A DNA stretch of 64,000 bases, taken from NCBI RefSeq assembly GCF_020037015.1, contig NZ_JAIQDE010000014.1, positions 1 to 64,000 of the forward strand, written 5' to 3'. Below the pieces are notes generated by a model that did no database searches, had not been told where the DNA came from, and saw only the letters and a list, made by a program, of their open reading frames with translations. Below are positions 1 through 11,606 of the stretch, in pieces; position 1 is the stretch's first letter, and every line of letters starts with the position of its first letter. The stretch comes from Corallococcus sp. AS-1-6 (lineage in GTDB: Bacteria; Myxococcota; Myxococcia; Myxococcales; Myxococcaceae). The translations under genes and the position numbers were made by a program.

Positions 1-332
1 TGGATGATGGCCCGCAGGCGGGGCAGGGTGCGCTCCAGCCGCATCGGGTCCGGCGGATACGCCGGCACCGCCACCGCCCCCGCGTACAGACACCCGAAGA
101 AGCCCGCGATGTAGTCCAGCCCCGGCGGGTACAGCAGCAGCACGCGCTCGCCTTGCGCTCCACGCTCACGCAGCGCCGAGGCGATCCGCCGTGCGCGCAC
201 GTCCAAATCGAACGCGCTCCAGACGACCTCCTCTCCGTCATCTCCCAGGAATGTGTAGAGCGGCGCGCGGCCGGACGGCGTTTGGGCAAGCTTCAGCAGA
301 ACGCCAGGAAGGCATTGAGGGAGGTCGGTCAC
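1..332 (-). CDS. Fatty-acyl-AMP ligase (FAAL), N-terminal fragment cut by window edge
   Basis: The visible 110 residues are the N-terminus of an adenylate-forming enzyme that activates a fatty acid as acyl-AMP. The stretch LLLYPPGLDYIAGFFGCLYA followed by GAVAVPAYPPDPMRLERTL is typical of FAALs, which load fatty acids onto carrier proteins of lipopeptide or polyketide assembly lines. The GTG at 330-332 is chosen because it directly precedes TDLPQCLPGVL and no in-frame ATG exists nearby; the Shine-Dalgarno is weak. The catalytic half lies outside the window, so the FAAL versus acyl-CoA-synthetase call rests on the N-terminus only. It follows the Hsp70 gene in the same direction after a 137-nt gap that holds a strong palindrome, so it probably has its own promoter. 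Confidence 0.75.
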   Translation of the reverse strand, partial: MTDLPQCLPGVLLKLAQTPSGRAPLYTFLGDDGEEVVWSAFDLDVRARRIASALRERGAQGERVLLLYPPGLDYIAGFFGCLYAGAVAVPAYPPDPMRLERTLPRLRAII

Positions 333-346
333 GGGGGGGGCCGTCC

Positions 347-368
347 AGTGTCGAAAAATTTCGACACT
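347..368. promoter_or_regulatory. 22-bp inverted repeat upstream of the FAAL gene (putative operator)
   Basis: Perfect 10-bp arms AGTGTCGAAA and TTTCGACACT flank an AA spacer, ending 15 nt before the GTG of the acyl-AMP ligase. On the minus strand a TATGAA hexamer (368-373) abuts the repeat, so the palindrome would sit at or just after a transcription start. Its size and symmetry suit a dimeric repressor such as a TetR-type protein. The regulator is not identifiable here. Confidence 0.55.
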
Positions 369-469
369 TCATAGCAGCCCGACTCCTCAATTCCTCAGGC
401 ACTCCCGGTGATGAATCACAGGAGACCCTCGATGCCAGCCCACTCGGGAGGCAGGGACCCGTCACGCCC

Positions 470-4335
<3,866 letters not shown>

Positions 4336-4392
4336 GGCCTCCACCGCCCCCAGGCCTCACCGTCACCGGGAGGCTTCGGGGGGCAGGGGTGT

Positions 4393-4418
4393 CTCCCCCG
4401 GCCAGCGCGCCGGGGGAG
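4393..4418. terminator. GC-rich hairpin between convergent guaB and lipoprotein genes
   Basis: CTCCCCCGG (4393-4401) and CCGGGGGAG (4410-4418) form a perfect 9-bp stem with an 8-nt loop. A second imperfect hairpin (about 4347-4385, GCCCCCAGGCCTC against GGGAGGCTTCGGGGGGC) precedes it. No U-tract follows either; position between convergent stops suggests a bidirectional transcription barrier. Confidence 0.4.
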
Positions 4419-4432
4419 GGGACCGCGGGCGG

Positions 4433-5059
4433 CTACTTGCCGCGACGCTTGCCGCCGCCCGTGGACGAGTCCTCGGCGGGGGCGGCCGTGGTGGACACGC
4501 GCTTCTCCGCCGCGTTGACGCGCTGGAGGAGCGACTCGCGGTCGTCCGGGTCCAGCGTCTCGATGGCCTTCTTCAGGGTGCCGAAGTCCAGGCGGGCCAC
4601 CGTGACGGTGTTGCCCCCCTTGATCTCCTGCACCGTGGGCACGTCCACCAGCTCGCGCAGGTAGGTCTCGAACTCCACCCGGACGTCCGCGGTCTGCTGG
4701 ATGCAGGTGTCCTTGGCGTTGACCAGGCTCTGGCTGCCCTCGCGGTAGCTCAGGTCCGGGTTGCGGGCCATGGCCTCCTCGAAGGTGTGGGTGCGGTCCT
4801 TCAGGGACGAGTACAGGTTGACGTAGTCCACCAGCCGGTCGGACTCAGGCCGGTTCACGTCCCGGGCCTTGTTCAGGGGCGCGGTGGTGTCGTCGCAGGT
4901 GAGCTTGGAGAGCTGTTCGACCCCGGGCGCGTCCTTCACCGCGACGCTGCGGGTGTCCCGCTCCAGGCGTTCGTCGGAGGTGATCTCCTTCACGCACCCC
5001 GCGGAGGACAGGAGGAGCATGGCTGCTGCAGTGGAAGCGGACAGGCGGCGCACGAACAA
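4433..5059 (-). CDS. Small lipoprotein of unknown function
   Basis: A 208-residue exported protein with a type II signal: basic MFVRRLSAS, hydrophobic AAAMLLLSSAG, then the lipobox Cys of SSAGC. The mature part is charged and helical with no domain I recognise, and ends in a basic GGGKRRGK tail. The frame is open to a GTG at 5113, but that codon lies inside the gene's own promoter (5092-5120) and cannot be translated. TTG at 5057-5059 is preferred because GAAAGG lies 7 nt upstream; GTG at 5053 is the alternative. It sits between guaB and guaA, convergent with the first and divergent from the second; nothing ties it to purine synthesis. Confidence 0.75.
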   Translation of the reverse strand: MFVRRLSASTAAAMLLLSSAGCVKEITSDERLERDTRSVAVKDAPGVEQLSKLTCDDTTAPLNKARDVNRPESDRLVDYVNLYSSLKDRTHTFEEAMARNPDLSYREGSQSLVNAKDTCIQQTADVRVEFETYLRELVDVPTVQEIKGGNTVTVARLDFGTLKKAIETLDPDDRESLLQRVNAAEKRVSTTAAPAEDSSTGGGKRRGK

Positions 5060-5076
5060 TTGACGGCCTTTCAGCG

Positions 5077-5104
5077 TTGATTTCCCGAAGTTTGTAGCGA
5101 TAAG
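5077..5104 (+). promoter_or_regulatory. Putative guaA promoter
   Basis: TTGATT (5077-5082), a 16-nt spacer and GATAAG (5099-5104) precede guaA by 40 nt. It overlaps the divergent lipoprotein promoter, so the two starts probably compete for polymerase. Read by eye from consensus only. Confidence 0.4.
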
Positions 5105-5120
5105 GGCCCCCACCCGTCAA
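5092..5120 (-). promoter_or_regulatory. Sigma-70-type promoter of the lipoprotein gene
   Basis: On the minus strand TTGACG (5115-5120), a 17-nt spacer and CTACAA (5092-5097) make a near-consensus promoter. Transcription would start near 5085, which rules out the upstream in-frame GTG at 5113 as a translation start. Confidence 0.6.
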
Positions 5121-5144
5121 CGACGCCCCCTGGGAGAATCGCCG

Positions 5145-6698
5145 GTGGACCTGCACTCCGAGAAGATCCTGATCCTTGATTTCGGGAGCCAGTACACCCA
5201 GCTCATCGCCCGCCGGGTGCGCGAGCTGGGCGTCTACTGCGAGATCCACCGCCCGGACCTCCCCGCCGCCGACATCCGGCAGTTCGCGCCGAAGGGCATC
5301 ATCCTCTCCGGCGGGCCGGCGTCCGTGGAAGCGCCCGGCTCCCCGCGCTGCGACCCGTACGTCTTCGAGGCCGGCGTCCCGGTGCTGGGCATCTGCTACG
5401 GCCTCCAACTGATCTCCAAGCTCCTGGGAGGCCGCATCGACCGGAGCGCCCACCGCGAGTTCGGCAGCGCGGCGGTGGAGGTGCTCGCCGCGCGGGGCCC
5501 CTTCGCGGAGTTCCGCCCGGGCGACCAGGTGCAGGTGTGGATGAGCCACGGCGACCGGGTGGACGAGCTGCCGCCCGGCTTCGAGGCCATCGGCCGCAGC
5601 GGCAACTCGCCCTTCGCGGCGGCGGCCCACAAGACGAACCCCTGGTACGGCTTCCAGTTCCACCCGGAGGTGGTCCACACGCCGCAGGGCAAGGCCATGC
5701 TGCGCGCCTTCCTCTTCAACGACTGCAAGGTCACCGGCTCGTGGACGATGAAGGGCTTCATCGACGAGGCGGTGGAGACCATCCGCAAGCAGGTCGGCGA
5801 AGAGGGCCGCGTCATCTGCGGCCTGTCCGGCGGCGTGGACAGCTCCGTGGCGGCGCTGCTGCTGCACCGGGCCATCGGCCCCCGGCTCCAGTGCATCTTC
5901 GTGGACAACGGCGTGCTGCGTCAGGGCGAGCGGGCGCAGGTGGAGGCGCTCTTCGTGGACCGCTTCCACGTGCCGCTCAAGACGGTGGACGCGCGCGAGC
6001 GCTTCCTGTCGAAGCTGGCCGGCGTTACGGATCCGGAGCAGAAGCGGAAGATCATCGGGCGGGAGTTCATCGCCGTCTTCGAGGAGGCCTCGCGCGACGT
6101 GCAGGACGCGGGCTTCCTGGCGCAGGGCACGCTGTACCCGGACGTCATCGAGTCCGTGTCGTGGAAGGGCCCGTCCGTCACCATCAAGAGCCACCACAAC
6201 GTGGGCGGCCTGCCGGAGCAGATGAAGCTCAAGCTGGTGGAGCCCCTGCGCGAGCTCTTCAAGGACGAGGTCCGCGCGCTGGGCCGCGAGCTGGGCCTGC
6301 CGGACGAGATGGTCTCCCGCCAGCCGTTCCCGGGCCCGGGCCTGGCCATCCGCGTGCTGGGCGAGGTGAACGAGAAGCGCCTGGACCTGGTGCGCCGCGC
6401 GGACACCATCGTGCAGGAGGAGATCCACAAGGCCGGCCTGTACAAGGAAGTGTGGCAGGCCTTCGCCGTCCTGCTGCCGGTGCAGAGCGTGGGCGTGATG
6501 GGCGACGAGCGCACCTACGAGTCCACCTGCGTGCTGCGCGCCGTCACCAGCGTGGACGGCATGACGGCGGACTGGGCGCGCATCCCGTTCCCCATCCTGG
6601 AGAAGATCTCCTCGCGCATCACCAACGAGGTGCGCGGCATCAACCGCGTCGTCTACGACATCTCCTCCAAACCGCCCGCCACCATCGAGTGGGAGTGA
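5145..6698 (+). CDS. guaA: GMP synthase (glutamine-hydrolysing)
   Basis: It converts XMP to GMP using ATP and ammonia released from glutamine. The 517-residue protein is a normal GATase plus synthetase fusion. The class I glutamine amidotransferase half (about 1-195) has the nucleophile in GICYGLQL (Cys84) and the His/Glu pair in [10 protein letters not shown]. The synthetase half carries the pyrophosphatase loop [15 protein letters not shown], followed by the dimerisation domain with [14 protein letters not shown] and the invariant C-terminus PPATIEWE. The GTG at 5145 has GGGAG 8 nt upstream and starts directly at the conserved [16 protein letters not shown]. It ends 18 nt before the convergent PhyH-family gene. 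Confidence 0.97.
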   Translation: MDLHSEKILILDFGSQYTQLIARRVRELGVYCEIHRPDLPAADIRQFAPKGIILSGGPASVEAPGSPRCDPYVFEAGVPVLGICYGLQLISKLLGGRIDRSAHREFGSAAVEVLAARGPFAEFRPGDQVQVWMSHGDRVDELPPGFEAIGRSGNSPFAAAAHKTNPWYGFQFHPEVVHTPQGKAMLRAFLFNDCKVTGSWTMKGFIDEAVETIRKQVGEEGRVICGLSGGVDSSVAALLLHRAIGPRLQCIFVDNGVLRQGERAQVEALFVDRFHVPLKTVDARERFLSKLAGVTDPEQKRKIIGREFIAVFEEASRDVQDAGFLAQGTLYPDVIESVSWKGPSVTIKSHHNVGGLPEQMKLKLVEPLRELFKDEVRALGRELGLPDEMVSRQPFPGPGLAIRVLGEVNEKRLDLVRRADTIVQEEIHKAGLYKEVWQAFAVLLPVQSVGVMGDERTYESTCVLRAVTSVDGMTADWARIPFPILEKISSRITNEVRGINRVVYDISSKPPATIEWE

Positions 6699-6716
6699 GG
6701 CGGTAGGGCAGGGGGC

Positions 6717-7499
6717 TCACGTCACCGCGCGCCGGATGGCCTCCTCCACCGGCGACGTGTCCTCCGGGAGCCGGGCCAGGCTCAGGGGCTCCCGGGGCAG
6801 CAGCGGCGGCTGCGCCATGAAGCGCGGCCGTGTTCCCCAGTGCGGCTGGGCCGAGTGCACGAGGAAGGGGTGGCACAGGTACACCGTGCCCGCCTCGCCC
6901 GTGGCCAGGACCTCCCGCCGGTGGGCGGACTCCGCGAAGCCGTTGGCCGCGAGCTGACGCAGCGTCAGGCCCGCCTCGCCGGCCGGGCCCAGCAGCCGGG
7001 CGATGTCCTGGTGCGAGCCCACGCGGATGCGGGTGGGCGCGTCGTCGTCGCCCACGTCGGAGAAGAGGAAGAGCATGAGCAGCGCCCGGCCCCTGGAGGC
7101 GACGTTGGCGCGCCAGTCCATGAAGTCCGGCTTGTCGAAGTCGAAGCTCACGTCGACGTGCCACCCCGCGTCGCCCGGGTCGGCCCCCGGGTTGTCGGGG
7201 GTCGGGAAGCGCACGGGGAAGGTGCCCAGGGCCCCGGGCGGCAGCCACCGGCCGGCGCCCACGAGCGCGTCGTAGGCCGCGTGCAGCACGGGCGTGTTCG
7301 CGGCATCCACGAAGGGCTTCTGGGCGTACATGCCCAGGCGGATGACGGGGCGGGTCCAGGTGGCGGGCCGGTCCGGCTCACACCCCGTGTCCCGCCAGAG
7401 AATGGCCCGGGCCTCGTCCGCGACCTGGCGGGGGAAGGCCCCGTCGAGGCGGAGGAACCCGTCCCGCATGAACTGCTCGGCGCGCGTGTCGTACGGCAT
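6717..7499 (-). CDS. Phytanoyl-CoA dioxygenase (PhyH) family protein
   Basis: A 260-residue Fe(II)/2-oxoglutarate oxygenase fold. The metal pair HxD is visible as WHVDVSF (His114, Asp116), the distal His lies in the CHPFLVHSAQPHWGT region, and the 2-oxoglutarate-binding Arg follows in RPRFMAQ. Family members hydroxylate lipids, amino acids or secondary metabolites; the substrate cannot be told. There is no biosynthetic partner next to it: guaA converges from one side and the S46 peptidase gene lies upstream behind a terminator, so it probably has its own promoter. No convincing Shine-Dalgarno precedes the ATG. Confidence 0.85.
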   Translation of the reverse strand: MPYDTRAEQFMRDGFLRLDGAFPRQVADEARAILWRDTGCEPDRPATWTRPVIRLGMYAQKPFVDAANTPVLHAAYDALVGAGRWLPPGALGTFPVRFPTPDNPGADPGDAGWHVDVSFDFDKPDFMDWRANVASRGRALLMLFLFSDVGDDDAPTRIRVGSHQDIARLLGPAGEAGLTLRQLAANGFAESAHRREVLATGEAGTVYLCHPFLVHSAQPHWGTRPRFMAQPPLLPREPLSLARLPEDTSPVEEAIRRAVT

Positions 7500-7520
7500 G
7501 GGCGCACGCTACCAAGAACA

Positions 7521-7552
7521 AGAGGCTGCCCGGTTCGCACCGGACAGCCTCT
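7521..7552 (-). terminator. Rho-independent terminator of the S46 peptidase gene
   Basis: AGAGGCTGCCCGG and CCGGACAGCCTCT form a 13-bp stem with one mismatch and a 6-nt loop. On the minus strand it is followed by TGTTCTTGG. It lies 27 nt past the peptidase stop codon. Confidence 0.75.
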
Positions 7553-7579
7553 GGGGACTTCAGGACTCCGGCGGGAGGA

Positions 7580-9673
7580 CTACCCCGCCGGGTTCGCCTT
7601 CACCGGCGCGACCTTGGTGCTGCCGGGGCGCAGCTCTTCCAGGACGCGGTTGGCGCCGTAGATCTTCTGGAGCGCCTCGATGATGGCCTCCGAGTGCACG
7701 GCCACCGTGCGGTTCACGGACTCGTCGAAGCCGTACTCACCGCCCAGCGACTGGATGTTGCCGTCGAACACCAGGCCGACGACCTCGTGGTTCTTGTTCA
7801 CCACGGGCGAGCCGGAGTTGCCGCCGATGATGTCGTTGGTGGTGACGAAGTTCATCGGCGTGGTGCCGGTGATGACCTTCTCCGACTTCAGCCACGACTT
7901 GGGCAGCGCGTACGGATCCTGGCCCGTGGCGTGCTCGAAGGTGCCGGACATCTGGGTGATGGGGGCGACCTGCTGGCCCTCGTCCATGTAGCCCTTCACG
8001 GAGCCGAAGGACACGCGCGGGGAGAAGGTCGCGTCCGGGTACTGGCTGGTGCCGTAGATGTCGAACTTCGCCTTGGCGACGAGCTCGCTGTTCTTCTTGA
8101 TGACGGACTCGACGTCGTCCTCGAACTTCTTGCGGATGGCGCGGGCGTCCGCGTCCGTCAGGACGGCGAGCTGGACCATCGGGTCCTTGGACGCGTCCAC
8201 GGCCTTCTTGCCGCCGTCCCAGAGCGCCTTGCGCGCCTTCGGGTCGAAGAGCTTCGTGCCCTTCACCACGCGGGTGGCGACCTGCTCCGGGGACTCCTTG
8301 CCCAGCACCTTCTTCACGAACGGGTGCTTGGCGCCCAGCTCCTCACGCATCTTGGTGAGGCCGAACGTCAGGCGGGCGATCTCCAGATCCGCGTAGATGG
8401 GCGCGGGGCTGAAGAGCTGCGCCTTGAGGGCGGGCAGGTTGGCGTCGTTGAACTCGCGCAGCCGCTGGCCGTTGTCCTTGGGCAGCTCGTCGCCGGCGCG
8501 CACCAGCGCCCGGGCGGTGTGGAACAGGCTGGCGGACAGGCCCTGCCCCTGCTCGATGAAGTTCAGGTCCTTGCGGATCGTGAGCAACTGGGCCTCCGCC
8601 TTGGCGATCTCATCCCAGGCGGCGGCGTACTTCTTCTTCAGCTCGGGGTTCGCGTCGACCTTCTTGCGCAGCTCCTGCTCCGCGGCGACCTTGGAGGCGA
8701 AGAACTTCTTGTCGAGCAGCGCCTCGTGGCGGCCCTTGGACGCCTTCAGGCCGTTCTCCACGCCGAACAGCAGGTTGCTGGAGATGCGCTTCTGCTCGGG
8801 GCCCCGCTTCTGGAACTCGGTGAGCATGCCGCGCAGCTCGGAGAGGTACATGAGCGTCTTGGGCATGGACACGTCGCGGGTGTACTCCAGCTCCGCGATG
8901 GTCAGCGCGCGCGAGGTGCGGCCCGGGTTGCCGGCCACGAACGTGAGGTCGTTCTCCTTGGCGCCGCCCTCCGACCACTTGAAGTAGTCCGGCGTCTTCA
9001 CCGGCTGCTTGTCCTGGTAGACGCGCACGAACGTCACGTCCAGGTCGTAGCGGGGGAACTCGAAGTTGTCCGGGTCACCGCCGAAGAAGGCGATGGCGTG
9101 CTCCGGGGCGAACACCAGGCGCACGTCCTGGAAGCGGCGGTACTTGTACAGGTTGTACTTGCCGCCCTGGTACAGCGTGACGACGTCACAGCGCACCTTG
9201 TCGTCGCCGTTGGAGCAGGCCTTCTCCGCCTTGGACATCTCCGCCTTCAGCGTGTCCGAGTACTGCTTGCCGGTCAGCGACGCGGTGGCCTTGTTGAGCT
9301 GCTCGGTGATGTCGGTGATCTCGACGAGCTGGTTCACCTCCATCGCCGGGCACTGCTTCTCCTCGCCCTGCGTCTTGGCGTAGAAGCCGTTGGCCAGGTA
9401 GTCCTGCTTCGCGGTGGAGAGCTGCTCGATGCAGCCGCGCGCGCAGTGGTGATTGGTCATCACCAGGCCGTCCGGCGACACGAAGCTGGCCGAGCAGCCG
9501 CCGGCCAGACGCACCGCGCCCAGCCGCAGCTTGTCCAGCCACTGCTGATCCGGCTGGAAGCCGTACTTCTCCTTCACCTTGGCGGCGGGGAAGTTGTTGT
9601 ACGTCCACATGCCTTCATCGGCGAGCGCCGGGGCGGCACCCACGAGGGCGGCGATGACGACCAATCGCTTCAT
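7580..9673 (-). CDS. Secreted S46-family dipeptidyl-peptidase, DPP7-like
   Basis: A 697-residue exported serine exopeptidase that removes dipeptides from peptide N-termini. The signal peptide is MKRLVVIAALVGAAPALA with cleavage before DEG. The catalytic His is in TNHHC (residues 75-76) and Ser620 in GGNSGSPV. The residue 18 positions after the serine sets P1 preference in this family; here it is Gly638 (VFDGN), as in DPP7 (hydrophobic P1), not Arg as in DPP11 (acidic P1). The ATG at 9671-9673 has GAAAGGAT upstream; the open frame continues to 9745, but that codon is inside the promoter. It fits extracellular protein feeding by a predatory myxobacterium. Confidence 0.93.
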   Translation of the reverse strand: MKRLVVIAALVGAAPALADEGMWTYNNFPAAKVKEKYGFQPDQQWLDKLRLGAVRLAGGCSASFVSPDGLVMTNHHCARGCIEQLSTAKQDYLANGFYAKTQGEEKQCPAMEVNQLVEITDITEQLNKATASLTGKQYSDTLKAEMSKAEKACSNGDDKVRCDVVTLYQGGKYNLYKYRRFQDVRLVFAPEHAIAFFGGDPDNFEFPRYDLDVTFVRVYQDKQPVKTPDYFKWSEGGAKENDLTFVAGNPGRTSRALTIAELEYTRDVSMPKTLMYLSELRGMLTEFQKRGPEQKRISSNLLFGVENGLKASKGRHEALLDKKFFASKVAAEQELRKKVDANPELKKKYAAAWDEIAKAEAQLLTIRKDLNFIEQGQGLSASLFHTARALVRAGDELPKDNGQRLREFNDANLPALKAQLFSPAPIYADLEIARLTFGLTKMREELGAKHPFVKKVLGKESPEQVATRVVKGTKLFDPKARKALWDGGKKAVDASKDPMVQLAVLTDADARAIRKKFEDDVESVIKKNSELVAKAKFDIYGTSQYPDATFSPRVSFGSVKGYMDEGQQVAPITQMSGTFEHATGQDPYALPKSWLKSEKVITGTTPMNFVTTNDIIGGNSGSPVVNKNHEVVGLVFDGNIQSLGGEYGFDESVNRTVAVHSEAIIEALQKIYGANRVLEELRPGSTKVAPVKANPAG

Positions 9674-9724
9674 GAATGGGATCCTTTCGGGCCGCGGGAC
9701 GGACACCCGCGGGGACGGGGGCGT

Positions 9725-9752
9725 TTGTGAGGGATGGCCTGACAACGGTCAA
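9725..9752 (-). promoter_or_regulatory. Putative promoter of the S46 peptidase gene
   Basis: On the minus strand TTGACC (9747-9752), a 16-nt spacer and TCACAA (9725-9730) lie about 50 nt upstream of the chosen ATG. The -10 match is moderate. Confidence 0.4.
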
Positions 9753-9873
9753 GCTGGGAAAACGCCCGCGATAGCCGCAGAACGTCCGAGCGCCCGAACG
9801 ATTCCCTGGGACCCCCACCGGGCAGGCGCTTTTCCCACCCGCCCCATCCCGACGCAGCGCGTCCGGGCCCGCC

Positions 9874-10662
9874 TCAGGCCGCCCGTGCGCGCAGCCACGC
9901 GCCCGGCGTGGTGCCCAGCACGGCCCGGAAGTCCGCGATCAAGTGGGCCTGATCATAGTAGCCAGTACCCGCGGCGATGCCCCCCCAGTCCGGCCGGGCG
10001 CCCTGGACCCTGGAGGCCTGGAGCGCGCGCTGGAGGCGCACGAGCCGGGCGTAGGCCTTGGGACCCATGCCCAGCACGTCGTCGAAGGCGCGGCGCAGGT
10101 GCCGTTCGCTCACGCCGAGCGTGCGGGCCAGCTCCGCGACGCGGGGGAGCTCCCCGGCGCCGGTGAGCAGGCGGATTCCGCGCCGCACGAGGTGCGCGGC
10201 GGCGGGTTCGTAGACGTCGTCCCGGTGGAGCCGGTCCACGAGCGCGGCCTCGAGCGTGCGCAGGCGGGCCTGGGAGGAGGGGGCCTCCGCGAGCGCTTCG
10301 CGGAGCCGGGCGCCGTCCGCCTTGCCCCAGAGCGTGTCGATGGAGAGCGCGCGGTGGGCCAGCTTCGACATGGGCAGGCCGAAGAAGGGGTAGGCGCCGC
10401 CGGGCTTGAACTGGATGCCCAACGTGTCAGGCGGGACCTCCGAGGGTGCCTTGCGCACCACCTGCTCCCGGGGCCCCAGGGCGTGCACGTCACAGGTGGT
10501 GGAGGTGACGCGGACCACCAGCTCCACGGTGCCGTCCGGCATGCGGACGTAGTCGCCCGGGGACGGGCCGCGCCACAGCACGCGCGCGCGCTGGATGAAG
10601 CGGGACAGGTCGGCCCGGGGGGCCAGCGCGGTGTCAGCCGGAGCGGCCATGCGGGGAAGCAT
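9874..10662 (-). CDS. AraC-family transcriptional regulator
   Basis: About 262 residues. The N-terminal half resembles the beta-rich sensing domain of AraC regulators with a GDYVRMPDGTVELVVRV start. The C-terminal half has the two helix-turn-helix units: VAELARTLGVSERHLRRAF and the second with AGTGYYDQAHLIADFRAVLG. The conserved DQAHLIADF pattern marks this AraC branch. The start is uncertain: ATG at 10662 is used, ATG at 10650 or a TTG at 10719 are possible, and none has a good ribosome site. It is divergent from the metallo-beta-lactamase-fold hydrolase gene with about 90 nt between them, the classic layout of a local regulator and its target. Confidence 0.85.
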   Translation of the reverse strand: MLPRMAAPADTALAPRADLSRFIQRARVLWRGPSPGDYVRMPDGTVELVVRVTSTTCDVHALGPREQVVRKAPSEVPPDTLGIQFKPGGAYPFFGLPMSKLAHRALSIDTLWGKADGARLREALAEAPSSQARLRTLEAALVDRLHRDDVYEPAAAHLVRRGIRLLTGAGELPRVAELARTLGVSERHLRRAFDDVLGMGPKAYARLVRLQRALQASRVQGARPDWGGIAAGTGYYDQAHLIADFRAVLGTTPGAWLRARAA

Positions 10663-10754
10663 GGGGTGGACGGCGCCTGGCTTCAACCCGGGCCCGGGCC
10701 GGATGGCCGATTCCTCCAATCGGGCGCCGCGTCCGGTCCGTAGCTTGCCGGGCC

Positions 10755-11594
10755 ATGCGAATCCATCACCTCAACTGTGGAACCCTGTGTCCCGCCAGCG
10801 CCCGGTTCGTCACGGGCTCGGGCGGCCTGTTCGAGCGGGCCCGGATGGTCTGTCACTGCCTGCTGCTGGAGACGTCCCGGGGGCTGGTGCTCGTGGACAC
10901 GGGCCTGGGGACCCGGGATGTGGGGGACGCGGCAGCGCGGCTGGGACAGCGCTTCGTGAGACGGAACACGCCCCGGTTGGATCCGGCGGAGACGGCGCTG
11001 GCCCAGGTGGAGCGGCTGGGCTTCCGGCGCGAGGACGTCCGGCACATCGTGCCCACGCACATGGACCTGGATCACGTCGGCGGGCTGGCGGACTTCCCGG
11101 ACGCGCAGGTCCATGTCTTCGCGGACGAGCACGCCGCCGCCATGACGCCGCCCCAGGCCGGCGCGAAGTTCGGGTACCGGCCGCTCCAGTGGGCGCACGG
11201 ACCGAAGTGGCACCCCTACGCGGTGGACGGTGAGCGCTGGTTCGGCTTCGAGGCGGTGCGGGTGATTCCGGGCCTGGACGCGGAGGTGCTGCTGGTGCCG
11301 CTGACGGGCCACACTGCGGGCCACTGCGGCGTCGCGGTGAAGGGGGCCGAGGGCTGGGTGCTGCACGCGGGGGACGCGTACTTCAGCCACCGTGAGGTGG
11401 ACCCGGTGGCGCCGCGGAGCCCGTGGGGGGTGGCGCTGTTCCAGCGGCTGAGGTCCGTGGACAACGCCGTGCGGCTCCAGAACCAGGAGCGGCTGCGGGC
11501 CCTGGTGCGAGCGCACGGACACGAGGTGAAGGTGTTCTCCGCGCACTGCGCGGTGGAGTTCGACCGGATGCGAGCGGGAGGAGGCACGGCGTAG
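10755..11594 (+). CDS. Metallo-beta-lactamase-fold hydrolase (lactonase-like)
   Basis: A 279-residue cytoplasmic protein with the dinuclear zinc signature THMDLDHVGG (HxDxDH near residue 100), the third His in GHTAGHCGVAV and the bridging Asp in HAGDAYFSH. The layout matches the N-acyl-homoserine lactonase/quorum-quenching branch, but many relatives hydrolyse other lactones or esters, so the substrate is open. The divergent AraC gene is a likely regulator. The amidohydrolase gene follows after 12 nt in the same direction and is probably co-transcribed. Confidence 0.85.
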   Translation: MRIHHLNCGTLCPASARFVTGSGGLFERARMVCHCLLLETSRGLVLVDTGLGTRDVGDAAARLGQRFVRRNTPRLDPAETALAQVERLGFRREDVRHIVPTHMDLDHVGGLADFPDAQVHVFADEHAAAMTPPQAGAKFGYRPLQWAHGPKWHPYAVDGERWFGFEAVRVIPGLDAEVLLVPLTGHTAGHCGVAVKGAEGWVLHAGDAYFSHREVDPVAPRSPWGVALFQRLRSVDNAVRLQNQERLRALVRAHGHEVKVFSAHCAVEFDRMRAGGGTA

Positions 11595-11606
11595 CATGGC
11601 GGGACC

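Noticed and set aside
5060-5113. Upstream GTG start for the lipoprotein
   Set aside because: It lies within the gene's promoter, upstream of the predicted transcription start, and would put extra residues before the signal peptide.
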